Below are positions 1 to 6,737 of a DNA stretch of 9,712 nt, piece after piece. Position numbers and translations under genes: made by a program. Location of the stretch: NCBI GenBank assembly GCA_016926925.1, contig JAFGNQ010000378.1, forward strand, positions 1 to 9,712, given 5' to 3'. The stretch's first letter is position 1. Every line of letters starts with the position of its first letter. The notes under the pieces are model-generated. The model was given only the letters and a program-made list of their open reading frames with translations, had not been told where the DNA came from and did no database searches. Source of the stretch: Candidatus Aminicenantota bacterium. Its GTDB lineage: Bacteria > Acidobacteriota > Aminicenantia > Aminicenantales > Aminicenantaceae.

Positions 1-160
1 TCTATGACGGCTATATAAAACAGAAGATCCTATCCAGCTCCATGAAGAGCTTCCGCTAGAAGCGAAACCGGTTGCTCGAAAATGTACGTTATAGAAACAG
101 GGAAAGACCGGAGTGAGAATGACCGGTTCGCCCTTGCTAACATTGCCGGACTCAAAAATG
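1..160 (+). other. Region upstream of the 2-oxo acid dehydrogenase operon, with a possible 3' end of an earlier gene
   Basis: In frame 3, positions 3-59 read 18 codons ending in TAG at 57-59 (YDGYIKQKILSSSMKSFR). This could be the tail of a plus-strand gene that starts outside the window, but it is too short to identify. A small inverted repeat, GCTTC (49-53) and GAAGC (59-63), overlaps that stop and has no T run, so it is not a convincing terminator. I found no -35/-10 pair with proper spacing between 60 and 160. The pdh genes may therefore be co-transcribed with an upstream gene or use a promoter I cannot recognise. CCGG-containing motifs recur at 66-73, 106-111 and 121-126, without clear meaning. 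Confidence 0.3.
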
Positions 161-176
161 AGGAGGGGTGGTTTTG
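161..176 (+). promoter_or_regulatory. Shine-Dalgarno AGGAGG that favours the TTG start at 174 for E1 alpha
   Basis: AGGAGG occupies 161-166. Two in-frame start codons follow: GTG at 168, only 1 base after it, and TTG at 174, 7 bases after it. Only the TTG has normal ribosome spacing. An ATG at 158 is in another frame and meets a stop within eight codons. Confidence 0.6.
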
Positions 177-1253
177 ATTGAAACGTATGATCCGCTGAAA
201 GACGAGATGTTTCAGATCCTGAATGAAAAAGGAGAAATTCGAACCGATCTGGAACCAAAGCTCTCCTCAGATGATTTGAAAGACCTCTTTCGACTCATGC
301 TTACGACACGCATGGCCGATTCAAAAGCCCTTAAGCTCCAACGTCAAGGACGTATGGGGACTTTCGCCGAGAGCTTGGGTCACGAAGCCTGCCAAGTCGG
401 ATCCGCCTACGCAACATCCAAAGAGGATTGGATTTTTCCCTATTTCCGGGATTTGGGAACATACGTTGCTTTGGGATTTCCGCTGAGGAAATGGTATCTT
501 TACTGGATGGGAAACGAAGAAGGAATGAACATTCCTGAAAACTTCAATTTATTCACTGTGACCGTGCCCGTCGGATCACAACTGCCCCAAGCTGTAGGAT
601 TGGGCATGGCCGTCAACATCAAAAAGGATAAAATCGCCGTCCTGAGCACATTCAGCGACGGCGCCACATCGGAGGGGGATTTCCATGAAGCCTTGAACAT
701 GGCCGGTATCTTTAAAACGCCCAATGTTTTTCTCTGCTACAACAACCAGTATGCCATCTCCCTTCCACGGGACAAGCAGACGGCCTCCAAGACTTTAGCT
801 CAAAAGGCCATCGCATACGGTTTCAATGGAATCCTCATCGACGGAAATGATGTTCTCGCTGTCTATACCGTCATAAAAGAAGCTTTGGAAAAAGCACGGA
901 CCGGGAAGGGGCCGACTCTTATCGAAGCCTATACCTACAGACGCAGCAATCACACGACTTCCGACGATGCCTCCAAATACAGATCGGAAGAGGAAGTCCT
1001 GAAATGGGAAAAAAAGGATCCGATCGACAGATTCCGCATCCACCTGAGGAATAAAGGCATCTGGAGCGAGGAATTCGAAAACGATCTGACTAAGGAAGCG
1101 GCTGGTATGATCGAGCGAGAAGTTCGGGAGGCGGAACAGACACCTGCTCCCTCCATTGAAGATCTCTTCATTCACACATATGCCACAATGCCTCCTAAGT
1201 TGAAGGAGCAAATGGAAGAAACAAAAGCGGAATTCGACGGGGAAGAGCCATGA
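174..1253 (+). CDS. pdhA: Pyruvate (2-oxo acid) dehydrogenase E1 component, alpha subunit
   Basis: The alpha half of the thiamine diphosphate-dependent E1, which decarboxylates a 2-oxo acid and passes the acyl group to the lipoyl arm of E2. It is cytoplasmic and about 359 residues from the preferred TTG start (361 from GTG 168), normal for the family. The thiamine diphosphate motif runs from SDGATSEGDFHEA (161-173) to the closing Asn pair at 190-191. The usual GDG opening is SDG here, a variant confirmed at codon AGC 654-656. The phosphorylation-loop-like stretch YRRSNHTTSDD, with His260, is present, as is the FPYFRDLG stretch near residue 90. The gene overlaps pdhB by four bases (ATGA), implying translational coupling. 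I favour pyruvate because of the N-terminal region and the operon layout. Branched-chain 2-oxo acids or acetoin cannot be excluded from sequence alone. Confidence 0.9.
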   Translation: MIETYDPLKDEMFQILNEKGEIRTDLEPKLSSDDLKDLFRLMLTTRMADSKALKLQRQGRMGTFAESLGHEACQVGSAYATSKEDWIFPYFRDLGTYVALGFPLRKWYLYWMGNEEGMNIPENFNLFTVTVPVGSQLPQAVGLGMAVNIKKDKIAVLSTFSDGATSEGDFHEALNMAGIFKTPNVFLCYNNQYAISLPRDKQTASKTLAQKAIAYGFNGILIDGNDVLAVYTVIKEALEKARTGKGPTLIEAYTYRRSNHTTSDDASKYRSEEEVLKWEKKDPIDRFRIHLRNKGIWSEEFENDLTKEAAGMIEREVREAEQTPAPSIEDLFIHTYATMPPKLKEQMEETKAEFDGEEP

Positions 1254-2224
1254 ACGCTAACATGGTGAAGGCTCTCAATCAAGCTTTGGATATGGCGATG
1301 ATGAAGGATGAGAATGTCGTGCTTATGGGAGAGGATGTGGGCGTCGATGGAGGTGTTTTCAGGGTCAGCGAAGGGCTCCTCCAAAAATATGGGAGTGCGC
1401 GGGTATTGGATATGCCTCTGGCCGAATCCGGAATCATCGGTGCGGCCATCGGGATGGCCGTTTACGGTCTCAGGCCCGTAGCCGAGATCCAGTTCATGGG
1501 ATTCGTTTTTCCGGCTTTCAACCAGATCGTCTCTCATGTGGCACGCCTGAGAAACAGATCCCGCGGTCGATTCCAACTGCCTCTGGTCATCCGAATGCCT
1601 TACGGTGCCGGAGTCAGAGCGCTCGAGCACCATTCCGAAAGCACGGAGGCGTTTTTTTGCCACATTCCAGGACTCACAGTAGCGGTTCCTTCCAACCCCT
1701 ACGATGCCAAAGGACTCCTGACCGCAGCCATCAGGTCCGATGATCCCGTTATCTTTCTAGAGCCGAAGAAGCTTTACCGGGCAGGACGCCAGGAAATTCC
1801 AGAAGAGGACTTCGAAGTCCCGCTGCGGTCAGCCAGGATTGTGAGAGAAGGTGAAGGACTGACGATCATTTGTTGGGGCGCTATGGTCCCCCAGGTCGAG
1901 GAAGCAGCCGAAACTGTGGGAAAAGACGGAATCTTCCCGGAAATCATCGATCTCAGGACTCTATCTCCCCTGGATCACGAGACCATCGTCCAATCCGTTA
2001 AAAATACGGGCAGAGCCTTAGTCGTTCATGAAGCCCCGAAATCCGGTGGTTTGGGTGCGGAAATCGCAGCCCTGATCAATGAGAAAGCTCTGCTGAGCCT
2101 CGAAGCCCCCGTAATGCGCATAACAGGACAGGATATTGTCGTTCCGCTCCCGAAGAGCGAGGATTTTTACTATCCCACGGCGGACCGCATCGCACACGGG
2201 ATACAAAAAACAATGGAGTTTTGA
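1250..2224 (+). CDS. pdhB: Pyruvate (2-oxo acid) dehydrogenase E1 component, beta subunit
   Basis: The beta half of the E1 heterotetramer, 324 residues, the usual length for the family. It carries the transketolase-like pyrimidine-binding domain in the N-terminal half and the transketolase C-terminal domain from about residue 200. Family signatures are the GEDVG stretch (27-31) followed by GGVF (34-37), the AESG motif whose Glu59 is expected to activate the thiamine ring, FMGF, and the HHSES stretch at about 127-131. The ATG at 1250 overlaps the pdhA stop as ATGA, with a purine-rich GGGGAAGAG just upstream. Its stop is one base before the E2 start. All expected catalytic residues seem intact. 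Confidence 0.93.
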   Translation: MNANMVKALNQALDMAMMKDENVVLMGEDVGVDGGVFRVSEGLLQKYGSARVLDMPLAESGIIGAAIGMAVYGLRPVAEIQFMGFVFPAFNQIVSHVARLRNRSRGRFQLPLVIRMPYGAGVRALEHHSESTEAFFCHIPGLTVAVPSNPYDAKGLLTAAIRSDDPVIFLEPKKLYRAGRQEIPEEDFEVPLRSARIVREGEGLTIICWGAMVPQVEEAAETVGKDGIFPEIIDLRTLSPLDHETIVQSVKNTGRALVVHEAPKSGGLGAEIAALINEKALLSLEAPVMRITGQDIVVPLPKSEDFYYPTADRIAHGIQKTMEF

Positions 2225-2225
2225 T

Positions 2226-3482
2226 ATGGCCAAGGAATTCAGATTTCCAGATGTCGGAGAAGGGATCACGGAAGGAGAAATCGTCAAATGGCATGTCAAG
2301 GTCGGTGATACCATCAAAGAGGATCAGACCATCGCCGAGATCGAGACGGACAAAGCCATCGTAGAGGTCCCATCTCCTTACTCGGGTACTGTTCTGAAGC
2401 TCAAATTCAATGAGAAGGATATCGTCAAGGTAGGAAAAATTTTGGCTGTTATAGGCGACAAGGGAGAGAGTCCGGACAAAGAGCCGGAGGCCTCATCTGT
2501 GGAGATGGAAACAAAGCCTGCAGAGCCGGCTGCGGGGATCGTAGGCGAGATTACGGAAAGCAAGGAAGAAATCAAAGAAATCAAAGCAACGCCGAAAATT
2601 CGAAAGCTGGCCCTTGAACTCGGCATCAACCTCAAGGCCGTAAAAGGAACCGGACCCCAGGGGCGTATCACCGAAGAAGATGTGCATCAGGCATCCGGGA
2701 AAAAGCAGGAGGATGGAGCTAAAAAGCCGGGTGCCAAGATGAAAGCCAAGTTTGATTTCTACGGATTTTTAGACAGAATCCCGCTGAGAGGTGTGCGGCG
2801 GGCCACAGCCAAACGTATGGCGCAATCGGTCTCCAAAGCAGCCCTTGTAACACATTTTGACGAAGCCGACGTCACTGAGTTGGCCAAGATTCGTGAAGAA
2901 TTGAAGGTGCGAGCCGAAGAAAAAGAGGTTAAGCTCACTTTCCTCCCCTTTATCGTGAAAGCCGTGATATCCGCACTGAAAGCACACCCCATTCTCAACT
3001 CGACGTTGGATGAGGAAGAAGAAGAAATCATAGTCAAGAAATACTACAACATCGGAATTGCCGTGGATGTTCCCGACGGCCTTATCGTGCCCGTGATCAA
3101 ACTGGCTGAACACAAATCGCTCTTCCAGCTGGCCGCGGAAATTCAGAGCCTGGCCGGACAAGCCAAGGACCGAAGTCTCGATATGGCCGATCTCAAGGGC
3201 GGTACCTTTTCGATCACCAATGTCGGGATGATCGGCGGCGAATACGCCACACCGATCGTCAATTATCCGGAAGTCGCCATTCTGGCTACGTTGAAGATTG
3301 CCGACCGGCCTCGAGTTGCAGAGAGAGAGATCAAGATAAAGAAGATATTGCCGCTGTGCCTTTCTTTTGACCACAGGGTCGTGGATGGCGCCGAAGTGGG
3401 ACGTTTCATGAACGATCTCATCCACTACCTCGAAAATCCCAGCCTGATACTCGTCGACCAGGAATCGAACAAGATTGAATGA
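2226..3482 (+). CDS. pdhC: Dihydrolipoamide acyltransferase (E2) of the 2-oxo acid dehydrogenase complex
   Basis: The core subunit, which moves the acyl group from E1 to CoA. It has 418 residues from ATG 2226. An open frame extends upstream to 2136, but that part lies inside pdhB, and GGAG at 2215-2218 has 7-base spacing to ATG 2226. Domain order: one N-terminal lipoyl domain (about 1-80) with the lipoylated Lys43 in ETDKA; a Glu/Pro/Ala-rich linker (about 81-118); a peripheral subunit-binding domain (about 120-156, with ATPKIRKLA and GTGPQGRI); a second charged linker; and the catalytic domain (about 184-418), with the SFDHRVVDG motif holding catalytic His383 and Asp387. No E3 gene follows, since the next gene is on the other strand. 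Substrate specificity cannot be read reliably. Confidence 0.93.
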   Translation: MAKEFRFPDVGEGITEGEIVKWHVKVGDTIKEDQTIAEIETDKAIVEVPSPYSGTVLKLKFNEKDIVKVGKILAVIGDKGESPDKEPEASSVEMETKPAEPAAGIVGEITESKEEIKEIKATPKIRKLALELGINLKAVKGTGPQGRITEEDVHQASGKKQEDGAKKPGAKMKAKFDFYGFLDRIPLRGVRRATAKRMAQSVSKAALVTHFDEADVTELAKIREELKVRAEEKEVKLTFLPFIVKAVISALKAHPILNSTLDEEEEEIIVKKYYNIGIAVDVPDGLIVPVIKLAEHKSLFQLAAEIQSLAGQAKDRSLDMADLKGGTFSITNVGMIGGEYATPIVNYPEVAILATLKIADRPRVAEREIKIKKILPLCLSFDHRVVDGAEVGRFMNDLIHYLENPSLILVDQESNKIE

Positions 3483-3500
3483 TGAATTGAATCGGTCTTC

Positions 3501-3538
3501 CCTCCGCGGGAGGAGATGAAACAGCAGTGTTTATGCTG
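3501..3538. terminator. Two small inverted repeats in the convergent gap, possible weak terminator
   Basis: The gap between the convergent pdhC and panC genes holds CCTCC-GCG-GGAGG (3501-3513) and CAGCA-N7-TGCTG (3522-3538). Neither is followed by a strong T run; TTTTACTT at 3543-3550 is the best on the plus strand. Their location suits termination of the pdh transcript, but the three-base loop and short stems make this uncertain. The rest of 3483-3579 shows nothing recognisable. Confidence 0.3.
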
Positions 3539-3579
3539 CGGATTTTACTTCTGTCTGAGCAAGCATACACTCCAAAAAT

Positions 3580-4431
3580 TCATCTTTCGAGAGTGATCAA
3601 AGTGTTGTCAATCAATCGTACCTTCCCAATGTAAACGGCAAGAGCCACTAGGGCCTGATCATGAATATCTTCAAGCGAAACCAATGTCGCCGAATCGACG
3701 ACCGCGACATAATCGATCTTGGCAAGAGGTTCAGCTTGGATGATATCTTTGATCCGGCCGATGATTTTTGAGGCCCTGCACTCTCCTCGGGCGGTCATCT
3801 TTTCGGCTTCTTGGAGGCTCCTGAAAAGACAGAGAGCGGCACGGCGCTGTCCGCTATCCAGATAGACATTCCGGGAACTCATTGCCAGGCCGTCCGGCTC
3901 CCTAACGATGGGAAGAACCTCGATCCGAACTTCCGAGTCGAGGTCTTCAACCATCCTCTTCAGGATAATCGCCTGCTGGGCATCTTTTTGTCCAAAATAA
4001 GCATTGTCAGGTTGTACGATGGCAAAAAGTTTCAGGACCACGGTACTCACCCCTCTAAAATGGCCTTCTCGTGACCTCCCACAGAGTTTGTCCTGAAGAT
4101 CATGAACCTCGACGTAAGTCTTGTATCCCGGGGGATACATCTCCTCCTGATTCGGGCAGAAAACGTAATCGACCCCCAGCCTCTCGAGTATTTCCGAATC
4201 GCGTATCCTATCCCTAGGATAATCTCGAAAATCTTCTTTCGGACCGAACTGCGTTGGATTGACAAAGATACTGACAACCGTGACGTCTGTCCTGTTAAGC
4301 GACTCCCTCACCAGGCTCAGATGGCCTTCATGCAGGTATCCCATAGTGGGAACAAAGCCTATGGATTTTCCTTGGGATTTCACCTCACGGACAGCGGCCC
4401 TCATTTTGCCGATTTTCTGAATCGTCTCCAT
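3580..4431 (-). CDS. panC: Pantothenate synthetase (pantoate-beta-alanine ligase)
   Basis: Joins pantoate and beta-alanine using ATP, through a pantoyl-adenylate, to give pantothenate, the precursor of CoA. It is cytoplasmic and 283 residues, the full family length. Motifs of the nucleotidyltransferase fold are visible: PTMGYLHEGH at 28-37 with the two His of the HxGH motif (34 and 37), SIFVNPTQFGP (54-64), GHFRGVST (123-130), FGQKDAQQ (146-153), and a KMSKS-like MSSRN at 184-188. The ATG at 4431 is preceded on the minus strand by GAGG with short spacing. It lies 85 bases downstream of panB on the same strand and is the last gene of the operon. No panD (beta-alanine source) is in the window. 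Confidence 0.96.
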   Translation of the reverse strand: METIQKIGKMRAAVREVKSQGKSIGFVPTMGYLHEGHLSLVRESLNRTDVTVVSIFVNPTQFGPKEDFRDYPRDRIRDSEILERLGVDYVFCPNQEEMYPPGYKTYVEVHDLQDKLCGRSREGHFRGVSTVVLKLFAIVQPDNAYFGQKDAQQAIILKRMVEDLDSEVRIEVLPIVREPDGLAMSSRNVYLDSGQRRAALCLFRSLQEAEKMTARGECRASKIIGRIKDIIQAEPLAKIDYVAVVDSATLVSLEDIHDQALVALAVYIGKVRLIDNTLITLER

Positions 4432-4471
4432 GGTTCCTCAACCTACAACGGTATTTCTTTCAATGAACGAG

Positions 4472-4488
4472 ACCGGAAAACGACCGGT
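4472..4488 (-). repeat. Small inverted repeat in the panB-panC spacer
   Basis: ACCGG (4472-4476) and CCGGT (4484-4488) flank a 7-base loop in the 85-base spacer between panB and panC. There is no T run after it on the minus strand in a position for termination. It may be a small mRNA structure between the two genes or chance. Confidence 0.2.
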
Positions 4489-4516
4489 AAAGTGCCGATC
4501 TCTCCGGTTCCGCATT

Positions 4517-5389
4517 CTATTCCTTCCGCCCTTTCAATCCCATGGCTTCCTCCAGACTCTTATCGGATTTGAAGTGGTAGGAATGGTTGTCGTCGGGAAA
4601 ATCCCCGCCATTGACATCATCCGCATAGGCACGAACAGCTGTTAAAAGAAGCTCGTAGAGTCTGGCGTATTTTTTTACGAATTTTGGCATATAGGTATCC
4701 ATGTAACCGACGAGATCATGAAACACCAAAATTTGCCCGTCACAGCCGGGACCAGCTCCTATCCCAATCGTCGGGACATGCAGCTTATCCGTGATTATAC
4801 GGGCCAGCTCCATGGGGACGCATTCCAGTATCACCGAAAACACCCCTGCCCTCTCCAAGTTCTGGGCTTCCCTGAGAATCCGTTTGGCTTCGGCGACATC
4901 CTGCCCCCGGACTTTGAACCTGCCCAGATGAAGAATGGACTGAGGGGTCAATCCGACATGGCCCATAACCGGGATCTCTGCTTCGACCAATGTTTTGATG
5001 AGTCTCAACCGGTGCTGCGTCGCACCTTCAATTTTTACGGCATGGGCTCCTGCTTCCTTAAGAAATCGCGAAGCATTATTGACGGCTTCCTCCACCGAGA
5101 CATGGTACGAAAAATAGGGCATGTCCCCTACGATGAGGGCTCTTCCGGCTCCTCTGGCCACCGCCTTGGTATGATGGATCATTTCCTCCATGGTCACAGG
5201 GATGGTGTTCTCATAGCCTAAAACCACCATCCCCAAAGAATCTCCGACCAGGATAACATCAATTCCTGCTTCGTCGACAATTTTGGCGGTGGGGTAATCA
5301 TAGGCTGTGAGAGCCGTGATTCTTTTCCTTTTCCTCTTTTTTTCCAAGAGAATGGGAACCGTGATTTTCTGGGATTTTTTCTCCGGCAT
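4517..5389 (-). CDS. panB: 3-methyl-2-oxobutanoate hydroxymethyltransferase (ketopantoate hydroxymethyltransferase)
   Basis: First step of pantothenate synthesis: transfers a one-carbon unit from methylenetetrahydrofolate to 2-oxoisovalerate, giving ketopantoate. It has 290 residues from ATG 5389. An upstream TTG (5395) sits directly against the AAGGA ribosome site, whereas the ATG has about 6-base spacing, so the ATG is preferred. The TIM-barrel family motifs are intact: ALTAYDYPTA (26-35), LVGDSLGMV (47-55) with metal ligand Asp50, VGDMPYFSY (87-95) with Asp89, KIEG (119-122) with Glu121, the ILEC stretch with catalytic-type Glu189, and GIGAGPGCDGQ (209-219). A basic patch KKRKRKR (17-23) precedes the barrel and is strongly charged. 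It sits between the kinase gene and panC, all on the minus strand. Ketopantoate reductase (panE) is not in the window. Confidence 0.96.
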   Translation of the reverse strand: MPEKKSQKITVPILLEKKRKRKRITALTAYDYPTAKIVDEAGIDVILVGDSLGMVVLGYENTIPVTMEEMIHHTKAVARGAGRALIVGDMPYFSYHVSVEEAVNNASRFLKEAGAHAVKIEGATQHRLRLIKTLVEAEIPVMGHVGLTPQSILHLGRFKVRGQDVAEAKRILREAQNLERAGVFSVILECVPMELARIITDKLHVPTIGIGAGPGCDGQILVFHDLVGYMDTYMPKFVKKYARLYELLLTAVRAYADDVNGGDFPDDNHSYHFKSDKSLEEAMGLKGRKE

Positions 5390-5407
5390 TGTCAATCCTT
5401 TCTCCCC

Positions 5408-5429
5408 ATCCCGTCTGTCCTATCGGGAT
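5408..5429 (-). repeat. Inverted repeat in the panB leader
   Basis: ATCCCG (5408-5413) and CGGGAT (5424-5429) flank a 10-base loop, about 19 bases upstream of the panB start on the minus strand. No T run follows, so it is not an obvious terminator for the kinase gene. It could affect panB translation or mRNA stability, but nothing more can be shown from one sequence. Confidence 0.25.
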
Positions 5430-5486
5430 TGAGGTAAAGTCTGAGTCATTTTCGGATGCGCGACGGATTCAAGATATTGGCTATTT

Positions 5487-6155
5487 TTATCTGTCGGCAT
5501 CTTTTTGCTTTTTGCCGAGAGGCACATAGTAGAGCGTATCTTTCTTCATTTGAATCATTTTCTCGACCAGGTCTTCGACATCTTCATCCCGGCTGAAATC
5601 CAGGTGATCGGCTTTGACGACAAGGAGCGGTGTCGACTGGTAATTGAAGAAAAAATAGTCGTATGCCTCAAGGATATCCTCGATATATTTCTCTGAAATG
5701 TTTTTTTCGAGATCCGTGCCCTCTTTGGCGATTCTCTTCAAGAGTGTCGGCATGGAAACCTGCAGGTAAATCGCCAAGTCGGGTCGGACAATCCTCTCGG
5801 CGAAAATAGTGTAAATTTTCTCATAGACAACGAGCTCCTCATCCGTAAGAGTCTGATAGGCATAGACTTTGTCTTTCTCGAAGATGTAGTCACAAATGAT
5901 TCGCTCATCAAACAGGCTTCTCTGCATGAGGCTCGATTGTTGGTGATATCTGTTTACGAGAAAAACGAGTTGTGACAGAAAGGCGGCACCTTCTTTTTCT
6001 TCATAGAAATCCTTCAAATAAGGATTATCCGTCCTGTCCAGTATGATCCGCCCTCCGATACGCTTGGCCAGAACATTCGCCAATTGAGTCTTTCCGGAAC
6101 GCAACAGACCGTCAACGGCAATGTGTCTGAAAGGAATTTCCTTAATTCCGGCCAT
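5487..6155 (-). CDS. Deoxynucleoside kinase family protein
   Basis: Predicted to phosphorylate a deoxynucleoside with ATP, a salvage step; the preferred base is unknown. It has 222 residues from ATG 6155. The frame also runs to a GTG at 6188 (233 residues), but a promoter-like element places the transcript start at about 6185, so I chose the ATG, although its ribosome site (AGAGA, close spacing) is weak. Family features are the P-loop GLLRSGKT (16-23) after strand HIAVDG, the DNPYLKDFY stretch (43-51), SQLVFLVNRYHQQ (61-73), and the DERIICDYIFEKDK stretch (83-96) that aligns with the family's ERS region and includes the conserved DYIFEKD. The lid segment RIAKEGTDLEKNISEKY (141-157) lacks the second Arg common in this family. 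It precedes panB by 97 bases, and I recall similar kinase-panB-panC order in other deltaproteobacteria. Confidence 0.82.
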   Translation of the reverse strand: MAGIKEIPFRHIAVDGLLRSGKTQLANVLAKRIGGRIILDRTDNPYLKDFYEEKEGAAFLSQLVFLVNRYHQQSSLMQRSLFDERIICDYIFEKDKVYAYQTLTDEELVVYEKIYTIFAERIVRPDLAIYLQVSMPTLLKRIAKEGTDLEKNISEKYIEDILEAYDYFFFNYQSTPLLVVKADHLDFSRDEDVEDLVEKMIQMKKDTLYYVPLGKKQKDADR

Positions 6156-6191
6156 ATCTCTATTTTGATTCGGAGCAAAAACGGTCACTTA

Positions 6192-6220
6192 ACAATAGCG
6201 AATAATCCATCTGAAGTCAA
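6192..6220 (-). promoter_or_regulatory. Sigma70-like promoter for the kinase-panB-panC operon
   Basis: Read on the minus strand, TTGACT (6220-6215) is followed by a 17-base spacer and TATTGT (6197-6192). That is 5 of 6 matches to the -35 consensus and 4 of 6 to the -10. Transcription would start near G6186 or A6185, just inside the longest open frame of the kinase, which supports ATG 6155 as the start with a leader of about 30 bases. Confidence 0.5.
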
Positions 6221-6453
6221 TCCGTTTCCCCTAATAGGAAGAAGCAGTGAATCCTGTTTATAAGGCACAAAGAAGCAATAATACGGAAATTCTCTCCATA
6301 AGTTTCCTGCTGATAAGTTGCATCTCTTTTTGAAGGAAGCCCAAACAAGGGGTATGACCCTCAAAAATTGAAAAAAGGTGATTCTCGACAGGGAAAAAAG
6401 ATTCAAGCAGATACACACATACCCACACAGCCAGCCTCAAGACCGTTTCACGC
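6221..6453. other. Intergenic region between the AOR module and the kinase operon
   Basis: I see no gene here. Short open frames on both strands lack ribosome sites and recognisable composition. The region holds an inverted repeat, TTTTTGA (6327-6333) and TCAAAAA (6361-6367), enclosing GGGT-ATG-ACCC (6350-6360). It also has three A-tracts on the plus strand (6363-6367, 6371-6376, 6394-6399), which are T-tracts for a minus-strand transcript leaving the DUF1858 gene. Together these could end the AOR-module transcript, but no classic stem followed directly by a T run was found. Confidence 0.35.
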
Positions 6454-6678
6454 TCAATTCTTGCGTCGCTGTTCGATATATGAGTTCAGTCGATCGACTA
6501 CGTCCTGCGGATTCTCAATTCCTGTATCCTCAAGCAGGTCGCCCAGGGTTCCCCAAACAGGCTCACCGCATCGGATGCAGCGAACTCCTTGTTTTATTAA
6601 AAAGCCGACGGATTCCGGATATTGTAGGGCAAGGTCTTCGACCTGAATCTCCAGGGAAATCTTCTGTTCCTGAATCAA
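6454..6678 (-). CDS. DUF1858-family small redox-disulfide-type protein
   Basis: A 74-residue protein that I match to DUF1858 (a domain also seen with hybrid-cluster proteins) by its pattern: a helical N-terminal part with ALQYPESVGFLIKQG, then CIRC (Cys34 and Cys37), then TLGDLLEDTGI and a final helix DVVDRLNSYIEQ. The start is TTG at 6678, the only usual start codon before the domain. GGAG lies 8 bases upstream, and an in-frame stop occurs 12 codons before it. It is the last gene of the AOR module, 59 bases after the MoaD-like gene. The function of the family is not established. The CxxC pair suggests thiol-disulfide, persulfide or metal chemistry. No signal peptide or membrane segment is visible. 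Confidence 0.72.
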   Translation of the reverse strand: MIQEQKISLEIQVEDLALQYPESVGFLIKQGVRCIRCGEPVWGTLGDLLEDTGIENPQDVVDRLNSYIEQRRKN

Positions 6679-6737
6679 TCCATCATCTCCAGAATGGTAA
6701 ATCCGGCTTCGAGATCAAACTTCCTTCCGTGTCTGAG

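Noticed and set aside
3..59. Remnant of MnmG (GidA) suggested by the YDGYIK string
   Set aside because: Only a few residues resemble that protein, and the frame stops where MnmG would continue. This is too little to name a gene.
2136..2225. Upstream extension of the E2 frame by 30 codons
   Set aside because: It lies inside pdhB, is arginine-rich without lipoyl-domain character, and the ATG at 2226 has a proper ribosome site and the usual family N terminus.
106..4487. Repeated GACCGG pairs upstream of pdhA (106-126) and in the panB-panC spacer (4471-4487)
   Set aside because: The spacing differs (15 versus 11 bases), the motif is only six bases, and no regulator connects the sites, so chance is the simplest explanation.
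4102..5221. Plus-strand open frames of 71-167 codons opposite panC and panB
   Set aside because: They are shadows of two fully conserved pantothenate genes and have no motifs of their own.
6185..6440. Two minus-strand open frames of 60-77 codons between the kinase and DUF1858 genes
   Set aside because: They contain the promoter-like element of the kinase operon, show no recognisable domain, and have no clear ribosome site. The hydrophobic look is explained by AT-rich composition.
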